Shown: in pieces, positions 43,568 through 54,401 of the stretch
Position numbering within the stretch: the stretch's first letter is position 1
Layout of the letters: each line of letters opens with the position of its first letter
From: Acetobacter senegalensis
Lineage (GTDB): Bacteria > Pseudomonadota > Alphaproteobacteria > Acetobacterales > Acetobacteraceae
Direction: 5' to 3'
DNA: 64,000 bases
Assembly: GCF_001580995.1 (NCBI RefSeq)
Contig: NZ_LHZU01000148.1
Span: 174,207-238,206, forward strand
Notes under the pieces: model-generated
Databases searched by the model: none
Told to the model about the DNA's origin: nothing
The model's input: only the letters and a program-made list of their open reading frames with translations
Translations under genes and position numbers: made by a program

Positions 43568-44737
43568 ATGCAGCCACAGAGTCCTGATGCAGCATTTCTA
43601 ACGGCCTTAAGAAGAGATCTGCATACGCATCCGGAACTCCGGTTTGAGGAGAAGAGAACAGCGTCCATCGTAGCAGAGCATCTGCGCAGGCTTGGGTATG
43701 AGCCCCATACTGGTCTGGCCACGACTGGTGTGGTGGCAACGCTGGATACAGGCCGCCCCGGTCCCGCTGTCATGCTACGGGCGGATATGGACGCTTTACC
43801 GATCAGGGAAACTGGTCAAGCTCCGTGGGCCTCTCGTGCAGAAGGAGTTATGCATGCCTGCGGACATGATGGTCATACCGTTATGCTGCTGGGTGCTGCC
43901 GCTGCTCTGGCATCAGACCCACCACCCTGTGGAAAGGTCCATTTCGTGTTTCAGCCCGGTGAGGAAGGTGGGGCAGGCGCACAGATCATGATTGACGAAG
44001 GTCTGTTCAAACTTTTTCCAACTGATTACTGTTTTGGGTTGCATAACTGGCCGGGGCTGCCTGCAGGGCAGATGGCGGTACGATCCGGTCCGATCATGGC
44101 GGGGGGATGGCGTTTTATTATTGAAATTACGGGAAAAGGCTCTCATGCCGCTCAGCCTCATCTTGGGCGAGATCCTTTGACTGTAGGCGCCGCTCTGGTA
44201 CAGGGGGCACAGCTGCTGGTCGCGCGACGTACTGATCCGCTTATTCCGGCTGTTGTCTCGTTTTGTATTTTTGATGCAGGCACCACTGATAACATTTTGC
44301 CTGAAAAAGCCCGGCTGGCCGGTACACTGCGCGCTCTAGCGCCGAATGTTCTGGGCGAACTCAGGGATGGACTTCAGCTGCTATGTGATGGGCTGGCCAT
44401 GGCGCATGGCGTGGCAATTTCCGTTCATTTTCATCAGCCCTATCCTGTTACCGTTAATGAGGATGTAGCCACTCATCTTGCGGGTAAGGCCATGCAAGTT
44501 CTGGAGGCGGATGAAGATGGTCCTGCGCCGGACCTGAATATTGCACCTAGTCTGGCCTCGGAAGATTTTGGTTTTATGCTTCAGCAGAAACCCGGTGCAT
44601 ATGCCATGATAGGAAATGGAGAATCTTCTAAACTCCATTCTTCTGATTATGATTTTAATGATGATGTTATTCATATTGGTGTGAGATACTGGCATATACT
44701 TGCCCACATGTGTGCGGCATCGGCGGCTGAGGCCTGA
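43568..44737 (+). CDS. M20-family amidohydrolase (hippurate/N-acyl-amino-acid hydrolase type)
   Basis: 389 residues. The di-metal site is visible: LRADMDALPI and MHACGHDGHT near 95-103, then GEEGGAGA, with the dimerisation domain in the middle and the last His in the LHSSDYDFND segment. This M20D group releases acids from N-acyl amino acids such as hippurate or indole-acetyl conjugates. It lies 7 bases after the aldehyde dehydrogenase gene. Its substrate could be an N-acylated amine or amino acid imported by the divergent ABC system. Confidence 0.84.
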   Translation: MQPQSPDAAFLTALRRDLHTHPELRFEEKRTASIVAEHLRRLGYEPHTGLATTGVVATLDTGRPGPAVMLRADMDALPIRETGQAPWASRAEGVMHACGHDGHTVMLLGAAAALASDPPPCGKVHFVFQPGEEGGAGAQIMIDEGLFKLFPTDYCFGLHNWPGLPAGQMAVRSGPIMAGGWRFIIEITGKGSHAAQPHLGRDPLTVGAALVQGAQLLVARRTDPLIPAVVSFCIFDAGTTDNILPEKARLAGTLRALAPNVLGELRDGLQLLCDGLAMAHGVAISVHFHQPYPVTVNEDVATHLAGKAMQVLEADEDGPAPDLNIAPSLASEDFGFMLQQKPGAYAMIGNGESSKLHSSDYDFNDDVIHIGVRYWHILAHMCAASAAEA

Positions 44738-44783
44738 TTGAAATACGCACTCTCTAAATTCTGGCAGGAAGGATACAACGCGT

Positions 44784-45851
44784 ATGAAAACTTATGATAT
44801 CGCCGTCATTCCGGGTGATGGAATTGGTGTAGAAGTTATGCCTGAAGCTCTGCGTGTGCTGGAGCGTGTGGCTGATATCTGTGGCTTTGGCCTGAAATTT
44901 CGAAATTATGACTGGAATTGTGAAACATGGCTGCGCACCGGCCAGATGATGCCGGATGACGGCATTGACCAGCTTTCACAAAGTGATTCCATCCTGTTGG
45001 GAGCTGTGGGCTTTCCGTCTGTCCCGGATCATATTTCATTGTGGGGACTTCTTATTCCCATTCGGCGGGAGTTTCACCAGTATGTTAATCTACGGCCAGT
45101 TCGGCTTTTACCCGGTATTCCCTGTCCGCTGGCGAACAAGAAGCCCGGTGATATTGATTTCTGGATTGTACGGGAAAACTGTGAGGGTGAGTACTCGCAG
45201 ATTGGCGGTGTGTTTGGTGAGGGCACACCGTCCGAAGGTGCGATGCAAACAGCAGTATTTACACGGTACGGAACGGACAGAATTCTCCGTTATGCTTTCG
45301 AGTATGCTCGTAAGCTTGGTCGACTGCATGTGACATCGGCAACCAAATCCAATGGTCTTTTTCATTCCATGCCATACTGGGATTCCCGCTTTGAGGCGAT
45401 TGGCAAAGAGTATCCCGATATCCTCATGGACCAGTATCATATTGACATCCTGGCTGCGCGCTTCGTCATGTCTCCAGAACGGTTTGATGTGGTTGTAGGG
45501 AGTAATCTTTTTGGTGATATTCTCTCTGACCTTGGTCCTGGGATTACGGGCACTATTGCAGTGGCTCCGTCAGCCAATATTAACCCCGAGCGCTCATATC
45601 CCTCGATGTTCGAGCCAGTTCATGGGTCTGCGCCTGATATTGCCGGACGCTTTATCGCCAACCCTGTTGGTCAGATATGGGCTGCTGCAATGATGCTGGA
45701 GCATCTGGGCGAGGTAGAGGCCTCAAATCTTGTGATGAAGGCTATTGAAAAAGCCCTTGATGATCCAATGGCGCCACGTACCCCAGATATGGGAGGTAAG
45801 GCGGGCACACGTGAACTGGGAAAGGCTATCACTAACAAAATTGTCTCCTAA
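44784..45851 (+). CDS. tartrate / D-malate dehydrogenase (isocitrate/isopropylmalate family)
   Basis: 355 residues of the beta-decarboxylating dehydrogenase family. IPGDGIGVEVMPEALRVL, the substrate-binding Arg in NLRPVRLLPG, VRENCEGEYS, the metal-site Asp residues in GSNLFGDILSDLGPG and PVHGSAPDIAG are all seen. The WGLLIPIRREF insertion points to the tartrate/D-malate (TtuC/DmlA) branch rather than LeuB. It converts D-malate to pyruvate and CO2 or acts on tartrate. It is 46 bases after the M20 gene and ends just before an IS5 relic. Confidence 0.8.
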   Translation: MKTYDIAVIPGDGIGVEVMPEALRVLERVADICGFGLKFRNYDWNCETWLRTGQMMPDDGIDQLSQSDSILLGAVGFPSVPDHISLWGLLIPIRREFHQYVNLRPVRLLPGIPCPLANKKPGDIDFWIVRENCEGEYSQIGGVFGEGTPSEGAMQTAVFTRYGTDRILRYAFEYARKLGRLHVTSATKSNGLFHSMPYWDSRFEAIGKEYPDILMDQYHIDILAARFVMSPERFDVVVGSNLFGDILSDLGPGITGTIAVAPSANINPERSYPSMFEPVHGSAPDIAGRFIANPVGQIWAAAMMLEHLGEVEASNLVMKAIEKALDDPMAPRTPDMGGKAGTRELGKAITNKIVS

Positions 45852-45870
45852 GAATATACTCTGGAACTTA

Positions 45871-46075
45871 GAGGTTTTTGGCCCCCCATTTTTTAATGCC
45901 CTCTGTAATTTCATCTCTTGTGTTGTGATGAGGGGATGGTGGTATAAAGCCGCCCTGCTTCTTTGATGTTGAGGAGTGACTTGCTCGGCTGGGCGACTAG
46001 CTTGACGTGTTTTTCCGTACTGTGGATTTTGAACTGTTCTGTCCTGAGACGGAGAAGATGGAGGGATCGAGGGAG
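45871..46075 (+). pseudogene. decayed 5' end of an IS5-family element
   Basis: On the plus strand 45956-46075 aligns base for base with the start of the transposase gene at 7626: TTCTTTGATGTTGAGGAG, CTTGCTCG, then ACTGTGGATTTTGAACTGTTC matched against the parent's ACTGTGGATTTTGAGGTGTTC, but with several small deletions that ruin the frame. The leader also aligns (TAATTTCATC.. against TGATTCCATG.., GTGATGAGGGGATGG against GTGATTGGGTGGATG). The outer end GAGGTTTTT at 45871, preceded by CTTA, corresponds to the right terminal repeat. It lies between two convergent genes and was not expected from open frames. Confidence 0.8.
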
Positions 46076-46127
46076 TAAAGTGGGAAATTTTAACAAATCT
46101 TTTTCAAAAAACTCTTACATATCACAC

Positions 46128-47538
<1,411 letters not shown>

Positions 47539-49926
47539 TTAAGAATATGCCTTTTTTTCAACTTCGTTCATCTCAGCATTAATCTGATCAACCAGTTCCT
47601 GACGAGTATCAGATGGAATATCTATTTGTAATCTGCGTTCCAGTGTCGCAAAAATACCGATGAATGAGTTGCGGCCATGCTCAAGAATCTGCAGACATGC
47701 CTCTTTATCAACGTTCAATTGCTGCATCATGTAACGAGACAAGATTTTCACGGCAACTGGATTTTCGAAAACAAAAACAGGCTGCAAATCAAAAGTCATT
47801 TTTCGAGCATAATTGACACCAGGTAGGCATTTTAGGCGTTGGCTTAGCCGGATGTCTCTGGAAGAGGCGCCCACATCAACCCACAAAATCCCATTATCCA
47901 GAAGCCATTTCTGTCTTTCCGTATCGTAAACCTCAAAATCACGACTCTCCAAAGTAATGGTTACGCGTTTTGTTTCTCCCGGTTTGAGAGAGATTTTGCA
48001 AAATCCGCGCAAATCACGCTTACACCGTTTCAGGCGGCACTTTTCCCCACGAAGATAAACCTGAGCAATTTCTTTTCCTTCATAGAGGCCCGTATTTGTA
48101 ATGTTAAAGCTGATATCCAGACCCTGAAGTGGAAGAATTTCGTTTTTGCTTAGGATCAAATCACTATATTCAAAAGTTGTGTAACTTAGCCCAAATCCAA
48201 AGGGAAAAAGGGGTTGGCTATCTCGTGCATCAAAATACCTGTAGCCCACAAAACACCCTTCACTGTAATAGTGTCGTCCGTTTTCGCCTGGATAAGACAA
48301 GTAACCAGGGATGTCTTCCTTCTTCACAGGAAAGGTGGTCGTCAGCTTTCCTGATGGTACGGTTTTGCCAAAAAGGATGTTTGCAACCGCACGCCCCATG
48401 CCCTGACCACTGAAAAAAGTGTCCAGCACGGCGTCAACATGTTCCACCCAGGGCATAGCAACAGCATCGGGGTTCGAAAGAATGACTATGAGTTTGTAAG
48501 GACGTTCAGCCTGCCCAAGCGTGGTAATCAGATCATCGTATCCGGGAGCCAGATTCAGATCGCTCCTGTCAGAACCTTCGCCATCGTAACCGACAGGCGG
48601 GGCTGCGAATAAGATAACAATATCAGCATCCAGACAGGCAGTAAGCGCCTCAGATTTAAGCTGCACGCATGCTTCGGGTTCAGGCGCTGTACCGAGCAAC
48701 CAGACTACCTGTGTCTCCGGAGAGCAGTAGGAACTGATTTCATCGAACGGAATGTCAACCTGTGTCGGCGTAGTCGTTGCGCAACCTGATCCCTGAATAA
48801 CGGGCTCAAGAGCTTCCTTCCCAAGGATAACAACTTTTCTCAGTCTTTCAGCAGAAAGAGGGAGGCATTTGTTGTCGTTTTTCAGCAACACGATGGACTC
48901 TTCGGCGAATTTCCGACTGAGTACATGATGTTGTTGCTCTGTGTATTGAACATTATTCATTTTAGAGGCATGGCAGCGAAGGACAAGGCGTATGACATTT
49001 GCACACGCTGTATCTAGAGCACTCAGATTAACGCGACCATCCGCCAGATCGCGTTTGAGATCTGCTTTACGAATAGGGCTTTCAGGCATATCCAGATCGT
49101 TACCAGCTAGAATGGATGCCCCCCGGTCCTTAATACCATGCCAGTCCGCAATAACCGTGCCCGAATAGCCCCAGTCATTGCGCAGGACACCATTGATTAA
49201 GTGTGCGCTTTGGGCCGTTTGCTCCCCGTTTACTCGGTTATAGGACGTCATAACCGACCACGGGTTCGATTTGGCGATTGCTCTTTCAAAGGCGAGAAGG
49301 TAAATCTCCCGTAATGCTCGTTCTTCTACGATGGAATCCATGGTCGTACGTTCAACCTCTGAATCATTGCAGACAAAATGTTTCAGAGACGTGCCAACAC
49401 CGTATTTTTGTATACCATTGATCACAGCTGCTGCCAGATCGGCAGAAAGAACAGGGTCTTCAGAGTAATATTCATAGGCACGACCCGCAAGCGGTGTTCT
49501 TCTTATGTTAATGCCAGGCCCTAGTAGAAGATGTACTCCTAGGTTTCTACATTCCTTTCCTAAGGCTTCCCCTAACTGGGTCGCCAAATCGGTATCCCAC
49601 GAACATGCCAGGCTTGACCCATTGGGGAAACAAGTTGCCGGTTTCATTTGGCCCCATGCTGTTTGAACATCATCAGCTTTTCTGTTGACCACGCCCAGAA
49701 ACGAATCAAGATTTTCGCCGCCACGCTCGTTTTTATCAATTTGCTGAACCGAATATCGTACACCATAAGTACCATCGGTCATGGTGATACTCGGCAGGCC
49801 CAGCCGCTCTATGGGCCTGGTTTTCCACATATTGAAGCCGCCAATCATATCGATTTTTTCGTCTATCGTCATTTGGCTGACTAATGAGTCAACGTCGTAA
49901 GAAGAAGGCATGGCGCTTGTGTTCAT
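47539..49926 (-). CDS. glycoside hydrolase family 3 beta-glycosidase
   Basis: 795 residues with a GH3 N-terminal barrel (about 1-300), a GH3 C-terminal sandwich (about 370-600) and a fibronectin-III-like domain (about 650-720). The nucleophile Asp is in SGTVIADWHG, and the KHFVCNDSE region matches the family's substrate-binding Lys-His. No signal peptide is visible, so it should act in the cytoplasm on imported glycosides. The C-terminal 70 residues past the FnIII domain are longer than usual. The divergent receptor and the adjacent symporter suggest uptake and hydrolysis of a beta-glucoside or beta-xyloside. Confidence 0.9.
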   Translation of the reverse strand: MNTSAMPSSYDVDSLVSQMTIDEKIDMIGGFNMWKTRPIERLGLPSITMTDGTYGVRYSVQQIDKNERGGENLDSFLGVVNRKADDVQTAWGQMKPATCFPNGSSLACSWDTDLATQLGEALGKECRNLGVHLLLGPGINIRRTPLAGRAYEYYSEDPVLSADLAAAVINGIQKYGVGTSLKHFVCNDSEVERTTMDSIVEERALREIYLLAFERAIAKSNPWSVMTSYNRVNGEQTAQSAHLINGVLRNDWGYSGTVIADWHGIKDRGASILAGNDLDMPESPIRKADLKRDLADGRVNLSALDTACANVIRLVLRCHASKMNNVQYTEQQHHVLSRKFAEESIVLLKNDNKCLPLSAERLRKVVILGKEALEPVIQGSGCATTTPTQVDIPFDEISSYCSPETQVVWLLGTAPEPEACVQLKSEALTACLDADIVILFAAPPVGYDGEGSDRSDLNLAPGYDDLITTLGQAERPYKLIVILSNPDAVAMPWVEHVDAVLDTFFSGQGMGRAVANILFGKTVPSGKLTTTFPVKKEDIPGYLSYPGENGRHYYSEGCFVGYRYFDARDSQPLFPFGFGLSYTTFEYSDLILSKNEILPLQGLDISFNITNTGLYEGKEIAQVYLRGEKCRLKRCKRDLRGFCKISLKPGETKRVTITLESRDFEVYDTERQKWLLDNGILWVDVGASSRDIRLSQRLKCLPGVNYARKMTFDLQPVFVFENPVAVKILSRYMMQQLNVDKEACLQILEHGRNSFIGIFATLERRLQIDIPSDTRQELVDQINAEMNEVEKKAYS

Positions 49927-50002
49927 GATGATCCTAAGTATCTGAGAAGGAAAACGAGAGGATATGTGAACGCTATCCTCATTTATAAGCCCTGATGTCA
50001 GA

Positions 50003-51340
50003 CTAGCCTGCTGCGCTCTTTATCCTCGGTCCGTCATCTGTAGAGCTGTACAGGAGAAATAAAATAAATTGTATAGCGACACACGCCAGAGGAAGCCAAA
50101 CAAAGCCCGCCAAAACCCACAATGCGATGTCTCCCGTAGGGGATGACTGGTTTGCATCATAATGTCCAAAAGAAAGAAATAGAGAAAGAATAAACCCCGT
50201 TATTCCACCAGCAATTTTTGTAACAAGAGTATTTAAGGCGTAAGATATACCAGCCAGATCGACATGATCGTCTGCATGACTGTAGTCAACTGCTTTTGCA
50301 AGCAAGACATAATATAACGGTGACAAAACTCCTTGAGCAAAGGTCAAAACAATAAGAGATCCAGCAAATTCTACTAAAGAGGATTTCGAAAGAAAAATTA
50401 GAATATAGGCAATGCCCTGCAGGACAGAGAGCGCAAGGCCAGTTCTGAAAAGGCCAAGTCGTTTAGTAAAAAATGGGCACAACATTGCACCTAAAAGCCC
50501 TGACAAGACACCAATTGTCAATGTCAGACTTGCGACAGATTCTGACCTTCCAAGATTGCATTTTGCATAATAGAAGATGAAACCGGAAAATGCTGACAGA
50601 CAAATAAATTGAACAAAAACCAATGCATTACATAAATGCCAATTTCTGTTTTTTATTAGAGATTTCATAATGTAACGAAAAGAATAAGTTGCAGCCTGCG
50701 GTGGAAAGCGCAAAATACAGGTTTTAACAACAACAAACCACAGAATACTACCTGCACAGCACAACAGAAAAACAAAAGCCACAAATCCGAATTGCCGTTG
50801 TGATAACGTCTCCTCTCCACCAAGCCATTCGACGGCTGGTATGGTGAGGAAAGCGACGCAAAATTTACCGACCTGACAGCCGATCATCCTGAAGGAATTT
50901 AAGTCGATTCTTCCTTTACTGGTTTGCGAAATCATGGTGGCCATAGCCCCATATGGTGTATTGATACAAGAATATACGGCACCAAAAAGAATATATGTGG
51001 CGCCTGCCCAGATAACTTTTCCATTTCCAGGAAGCGGAAGGGGAAGAAAACAAAGGAATCCTGCTACTCCAAACGGTATGGACAGGTAAGTCAGAAGACG
51101 GGGTACAATAAGCCCGCCCTTTCTATCCATAAAAATTCCGATCAGTGGGTCACAAAGTGCATCAAAAACGCGGGCAATGAGCAATATCCAAGCAACAGAA
51201 GCAACGGGAAGTCGATAAATATCCGTATAATAATACATCAGATATGTGGACGTCAGCCCCCATAAAAGGTTAGATGAAAGATCACCACACCCATAAGCAA
51301 TTTTTTCTTTTATAGAAAGGTCATTATCAGAAGTTTTCAT
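50003..51340 (-). CDS. GPH-family glycoside:cation symporter (MelB/XynB type)
   Basis: 445 residues with about 12 membrane helices. The GPH-family N-terminus is seen (KIAYGCGDLSSNLLWGLTSTYLMYYYTD), followed by ARVFDALCDPLIGIFMDRKG and TPYGAMATMIS. It should import a glycoside with Na+ or H+. It is upstream of the GH3 gene on the same strand (76 bases apart), which would hydrolyse the imported sugar. A TTG at 51370 is in frame; ATG 51340 gives the family's normal N-terminus. Base composition is more AT-rich than the genes at 27-44 kb. Confidence 0.87.
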   Translation of the reverse strand: MKTSDNDLSIKEKIAYGCGDLSSNLLWGLTSTYLMYYYTDIYRLPVASVAWILLIARVFDALCDPLIGIFMDRKGGLIVPRLLTYLSIPFGVAGFLCFLPLPLPGNGKVIWAGATYILFGAVYSCINTPYGAMATMISQTSKGRIDLNSFRMIGCQVGKFCVAFLTIPAVEWLGGEETLSQRQFGFVAFVFLLCCAGSILWFVVVKTCILRFPPQAATYSFRYIMKSLIKNRNWHLCNALVFVQFICLSAFSGFIFYYAKCNLGRSESVASLTLTIGVLSGLLGAMLCPFFTKRLGLFRTGLALSVLQGIAYILIFLSKSSLVEFAGSLIVLTFAQGVLSPLYYVLLAKAVDYSHADDHVDLAGISYALNTLVTKIAGGITGFILSLFLSFGHYDANQSSPTGDIALWVLAGFVWLPLACVAIQFILFLLYSSTDDGPRIKSAAG

Positions 51341-51912
51341 GAGAGATCTGTCATGGTTGCGGCCTGACAACTGTTAGGCAGAATTGCTGATGGGGATGAA
51401 CGGGATAGGTCAGACATTACGGTTTTCGTATAGATATTAATGGAAAAATAGCGGACATATATCTTTCTGAATACACTTTTCCATAGTTATATATTATAAT
51501 AATATTTTCGTTTCATATGTTAAATAGATGGGATATTTTTCTGTTCGTCTGTGCATGTGCAACGCATCCCGTAACGATTAACATCCTCTGTCCATCCTAT
51601 AATGGAATCGACACGAAAAAAACCAATATCTAAAAATGAAAAACAAAATTAATACCTCAGGAACGCCTATACTTAATTTCTGCTCGGTCATCGGAATATC
51701 CGAACTGGAGTATCAAAAGAAAATCATTGCGAGAAAGATACAACATGACCTGTTATTGAGCGCATACGGTTACTCCAGTGAGGCAGCGTATCTCCCTAAT
51801 CTCGGGAAGCAATGACAGGGTGCTGGTTTTGAATACATGTGCCGACGAGATTATCGGGAAGCAGAGCTTGATCGGATTATCTACTCACTTATCAAGGATG
51901 GAGATCTTTGGA
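51341..51912. promoter_or_regulatory. divergent control region with a possible decayed gene
   Basis: A 572-base AT-rich gap between the symporter gene (minus) and a TonB receptor gene (plus). The first 260 bases are very AT-rich and probably hold both promoters. From 51636 to 51912 a single plus-strand frame is protein-like apart from one TGA (see the separate entry). No regulator gene or clear operator is present. Confidence 0.4.
51636..51815 (+). pseudogene. possible small or decayed gene upstream of the TonB receptor
   Basis: ATG 51636 opens a 59-codon frame (MKNKINTSGTPILNF, then KKIIARKIQHDLLLSAYGYS) ending in TGA at 51813-51815. The same frame then continues open past 51912 with a protein-like, charged sequence (YMCRRDYREAELDRI, IYSLIKDGDLWNGIP) into the receptor gene. 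I do not recognise the family. It could be a decayed regulator, an upstream small protein, or chance. Confidence 0.3.
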
Positions 51913-54333
51913 ATGGCATACCGGAAGGCTGGATTCCTGTCGGCAGTTCTCTCAACAACCTTACTTTCTGGCGGAGGAGGCGCTCTGTACGCAGCAGATA
52001 AACCAGAACCCCTCTATGCGCTTAAAAGCAACCACCAGCATGCACCGGTCGTCAAAAAGCAGTCTACACAGGTGGGTGGCAGAATTGCCGGTCGTAGCAA
52101 AAACCGCAAGGTAGCCGTTGTCAATAATTCATCGGAAGACCTGCATGTTAGCGGTAAGCGTCGTGTCGTTGGTGTGCAGGACGTTGTCTCCTCCGCTGAG
52201 ATTCATCGTGCAGTTCCGGGTACCAATCCACTTAAGGCGCTGTCCCAACATCCCGGTGTCATGTTCCAGAGTTCTGACCCTCAGGGCTTGGGGCAATGGA
52301 CGAGCATGCTTTATATGCACGGCTTTCAGCAAGACCAAATTGGTATGACCGTTGAAGGTATTCCTATTGGTGACCAGGAATTCCACTCGTTCAATGGTTT
52401 GAACTCAGCTCAGGCCATCACCAGCGAAAACCTTGAGCGCATGGATGTCTCACTCGGGGCAGGGGCAGAGTCCATCGCGGCCACCAATAACCTAGGTGGC
52501 TCCCTTCAGTTTATTGGCAGCGATCCAGGACATGTACGTAAAGCGACCATCGGTCAGACCTTCGGCAGCAATAGTCTATTTCATACCTATGTCCGTGGAG
52601 ACAGCGGGGATCTGACCAAAAGAGGCGACAGATTCTATGTCTCCTACATGCGTAACGATACCAAAAGGTGGAAAGGCGGCGGTCACCAATTCATGCAGCA
52701 GGTTAACTTCAAACTTGTTGACCCCATTGGTGAACACAGCAGTCTGTCTACCTTCTTTAACTATAGTGATTTTGAATATATCGACTATCAGGATATGTCT
52801 TTCGACAGCTTGAAAAATGGCGGTTACTACCTTGATAATTTCATTGGTACTCCAAATGGGTATCAGAAAGCCTATCAGGCTGCTTTGGGCATTTTCCCGT
52901 CATCTTACAGTAACATCGTCGATAAAACCGATGCCTCCTACTACGCGGCATCTACGACATCACGTAACTATATTGGAGGTACTACATACGACTTCGAATT
53001 GGCCGACCGTCTGCACTGGAAGGGCACCGTTTACGGGCATGGCCAGTATGGACGTGGTAGCTACACAAGTCCATACAGTACCTCTCCCAACGGTGCCCCG
53101 CTGGCAGAGCAGATCACGGTTACGCAACAAAAGCGTTTCGGATTTACATCTTCTCTGAATTATACCGTTGCCAAAAATGACATCAGCGCCGGCGTTTGGT
53201 ATGAGAACTTCAGTGTCAACGTTGATCGAAATGCCTATGAAGAACCCCTGCTCGGCCAGGGAAAACCCGTCAATCCGGTCGGATCTCTACCCAGCCCTTA
53301 TGCAACTTTCTGGGGCATGCAGTTCAACTCAAATAGCTTTACCGCCTACCTTCAAGACACTTACCATCCTCTAAAGAACGTTTCTCTGCATGTTGGTTTT
53401 AAATCCATCCTGCAAACAGTGCGGGCTGGCCAAACAGCCAATATGGTCTCTTATACTGGCACAGACTCTTTGGCCGTCGGCAGCGTTACTTCCTCCAGAC
53501 CGTTTTTACCGCATATCAGTGGCGACTGGCGTTTTCTCCGCGATCATGAGCTCTATTTCGATATTGCGGAAAATATGAAAACTCTTCCAATGGCAGCCTA
53601 CAAACAGGGAGCATCCCCTTTCGCTCTTACGGGAGAACAGTACGAGAAAATAAAAAATACTATTAAGCCAGAAACAAATTGGACGTATTCCGTTGGTTAT
53701 CGTTACAATAGCCCATGGGTCAGCGGTACGGTATTTGCTTATCGTTCAGACTTTTCGAATCGGTTGCAGCAGATTACGGCGGGCACCATCGTCAATCCGG
53801 TTAGCAGTGTTGCAAACGTGGGCAGTATCGCAATGAACGGAGTTGACGCCGGATTGGTTGTGCGCCCCCTCAAAGGACTGAGTATCAGCAGCAACGTCAG
53901 CTACAATCATGCCACCTATGGTAGCAATATTTCTGAAAATGGGGTCACATACCATATAAAAGGCCAACAGATCGTCAACTATCCTCGTTTTATGTACAAG
54001 GCGAATGTTGTCTATACGATAGGAGATTTTACCACACATTTTGATGCCACCTATATGGGAAAGCGGAACTACAGTTATACCGGTGACCTTAAAGTACCCT
54101 CATATTGGGTCGAAAACGCGGGTGTGCGCTGGATGATGGGTAAAACCATCAGGAAGCTGACCCATAGCAGCCTGCCAGAAGACCTGTCGATCGACTTCAA
54201 TGTCTATAACCTGGCAAATCAGAAATATATTTCTGTCAGTGGCGAAAATGGAAACGCTATGTATGGTGACTATCAGTCGTTCTTTGTGGGGGCCCCACGT
54301 CAATATTTCGGCTCTATCCGGATGTCATTCTGA
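51913..54333 (+). CDS. TonB-dependent outer-membrane receptor
   Basis: 806 residues. A signal peptide (MAYRKAGFLSAVLSTTLLSGGGGALYAAD-like start, cut near 28), a basic spacer, a plug domain from about 100 (NPLKALSQHPGVMFQSSDP, MTVEGIPIGDQEFHSFNGL) and a C-terminal barrel that ends QYFGSIRMSF with terminal Phe. The frame is open to 51778, but only ATG 51913 gives a signal peptide, with GGAG 9 bases upstream. It points away from the GPH/GH3 pair and toward the RidA/M20 genes 68 bases on, so its ligand could belong to either set. Confidence 0.88.
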   Translation: MAYRKAGFLSAVLSTTLLSGGGGALYAADKPEPLYALKSNHQHAPVVKKQSTQVGGRIAGRSKNRKVAVVNNSSEDLHVSGKRRVVGVQDVVSSAEIHRAVPGTNPLKALSQHPGVMFQSSDPQGLGQWTSMLYMHGFQQDQIGMTVEGIPIGDQEFHSFNGLNSAQAITSENLERMDVSLGAGAESIAATNNLGGSLQFIGSDPGHVRKATIGQTFGSNSLFHTYVRGDSGDLTKRGDRFYVSYMRNDTKRWKGGGHQFMQQVNFKLVDPIGEHSSLSTFFNYSDFEYIDYQDMSFDSLKNGGYYLDNFIGTPNGYQKAYQAALGIFPSSYSNIVDKTDASYYAASTTSRNYIGGTTYDFELADRLHWKGTVYGHGQYGRGSYTSPYSTSPNGAPLAEQITVTQQKRFGFTSSLNYTVAKNDISAGVWYENFSVNVDRNAYEEPLLGQGKPVNPVGSLPSPYATFWGMQFNSNSFTAYLQDTYHPLKNVSLHVGFKSILQTVRAGQTANMVSYTGTDSLAVGSVTSSRPFLPHISGDWRFLRDHELYFDIAENMKTLPMAAYKQGASPFALTGEQYEKIKNTIKPETNWTYSVGYRYNSPWVSGTVFAYRSDFSNRLQQITAGTIVNPVSSVANVGSIAMNGVDAGLVVRPLKGLSISSNVSYNHATYGSNISENGVTYHIKGQQIVNYPRFMYKANVVYTIGDFTTHFDATYMGKRNYSYTGDLKVPSYWVENAGVRWMMGKTIRKLTHSSLPEDLSIDFNVYNLANQKYISVSGENGNAMYGDYQSFFVGAPRQYFGSIRMSF

Positions 54334-54401
54334 TAGCAGCACAGCGGGAAAGCCCGTTCTTTTATATCAATACAAGGCCACTCTCTTTTCGGAGCTGTAA
54401 A

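Noticed and set aside
46071..46080. GAGGGATCGA, identical to the first ten bases of the IS5-family end at 6414
   Set aside because: It is only ten bases and lies in an unexpected orientation inside the 45871 relic; what follows does not match the element, so chance cannot be excluded.
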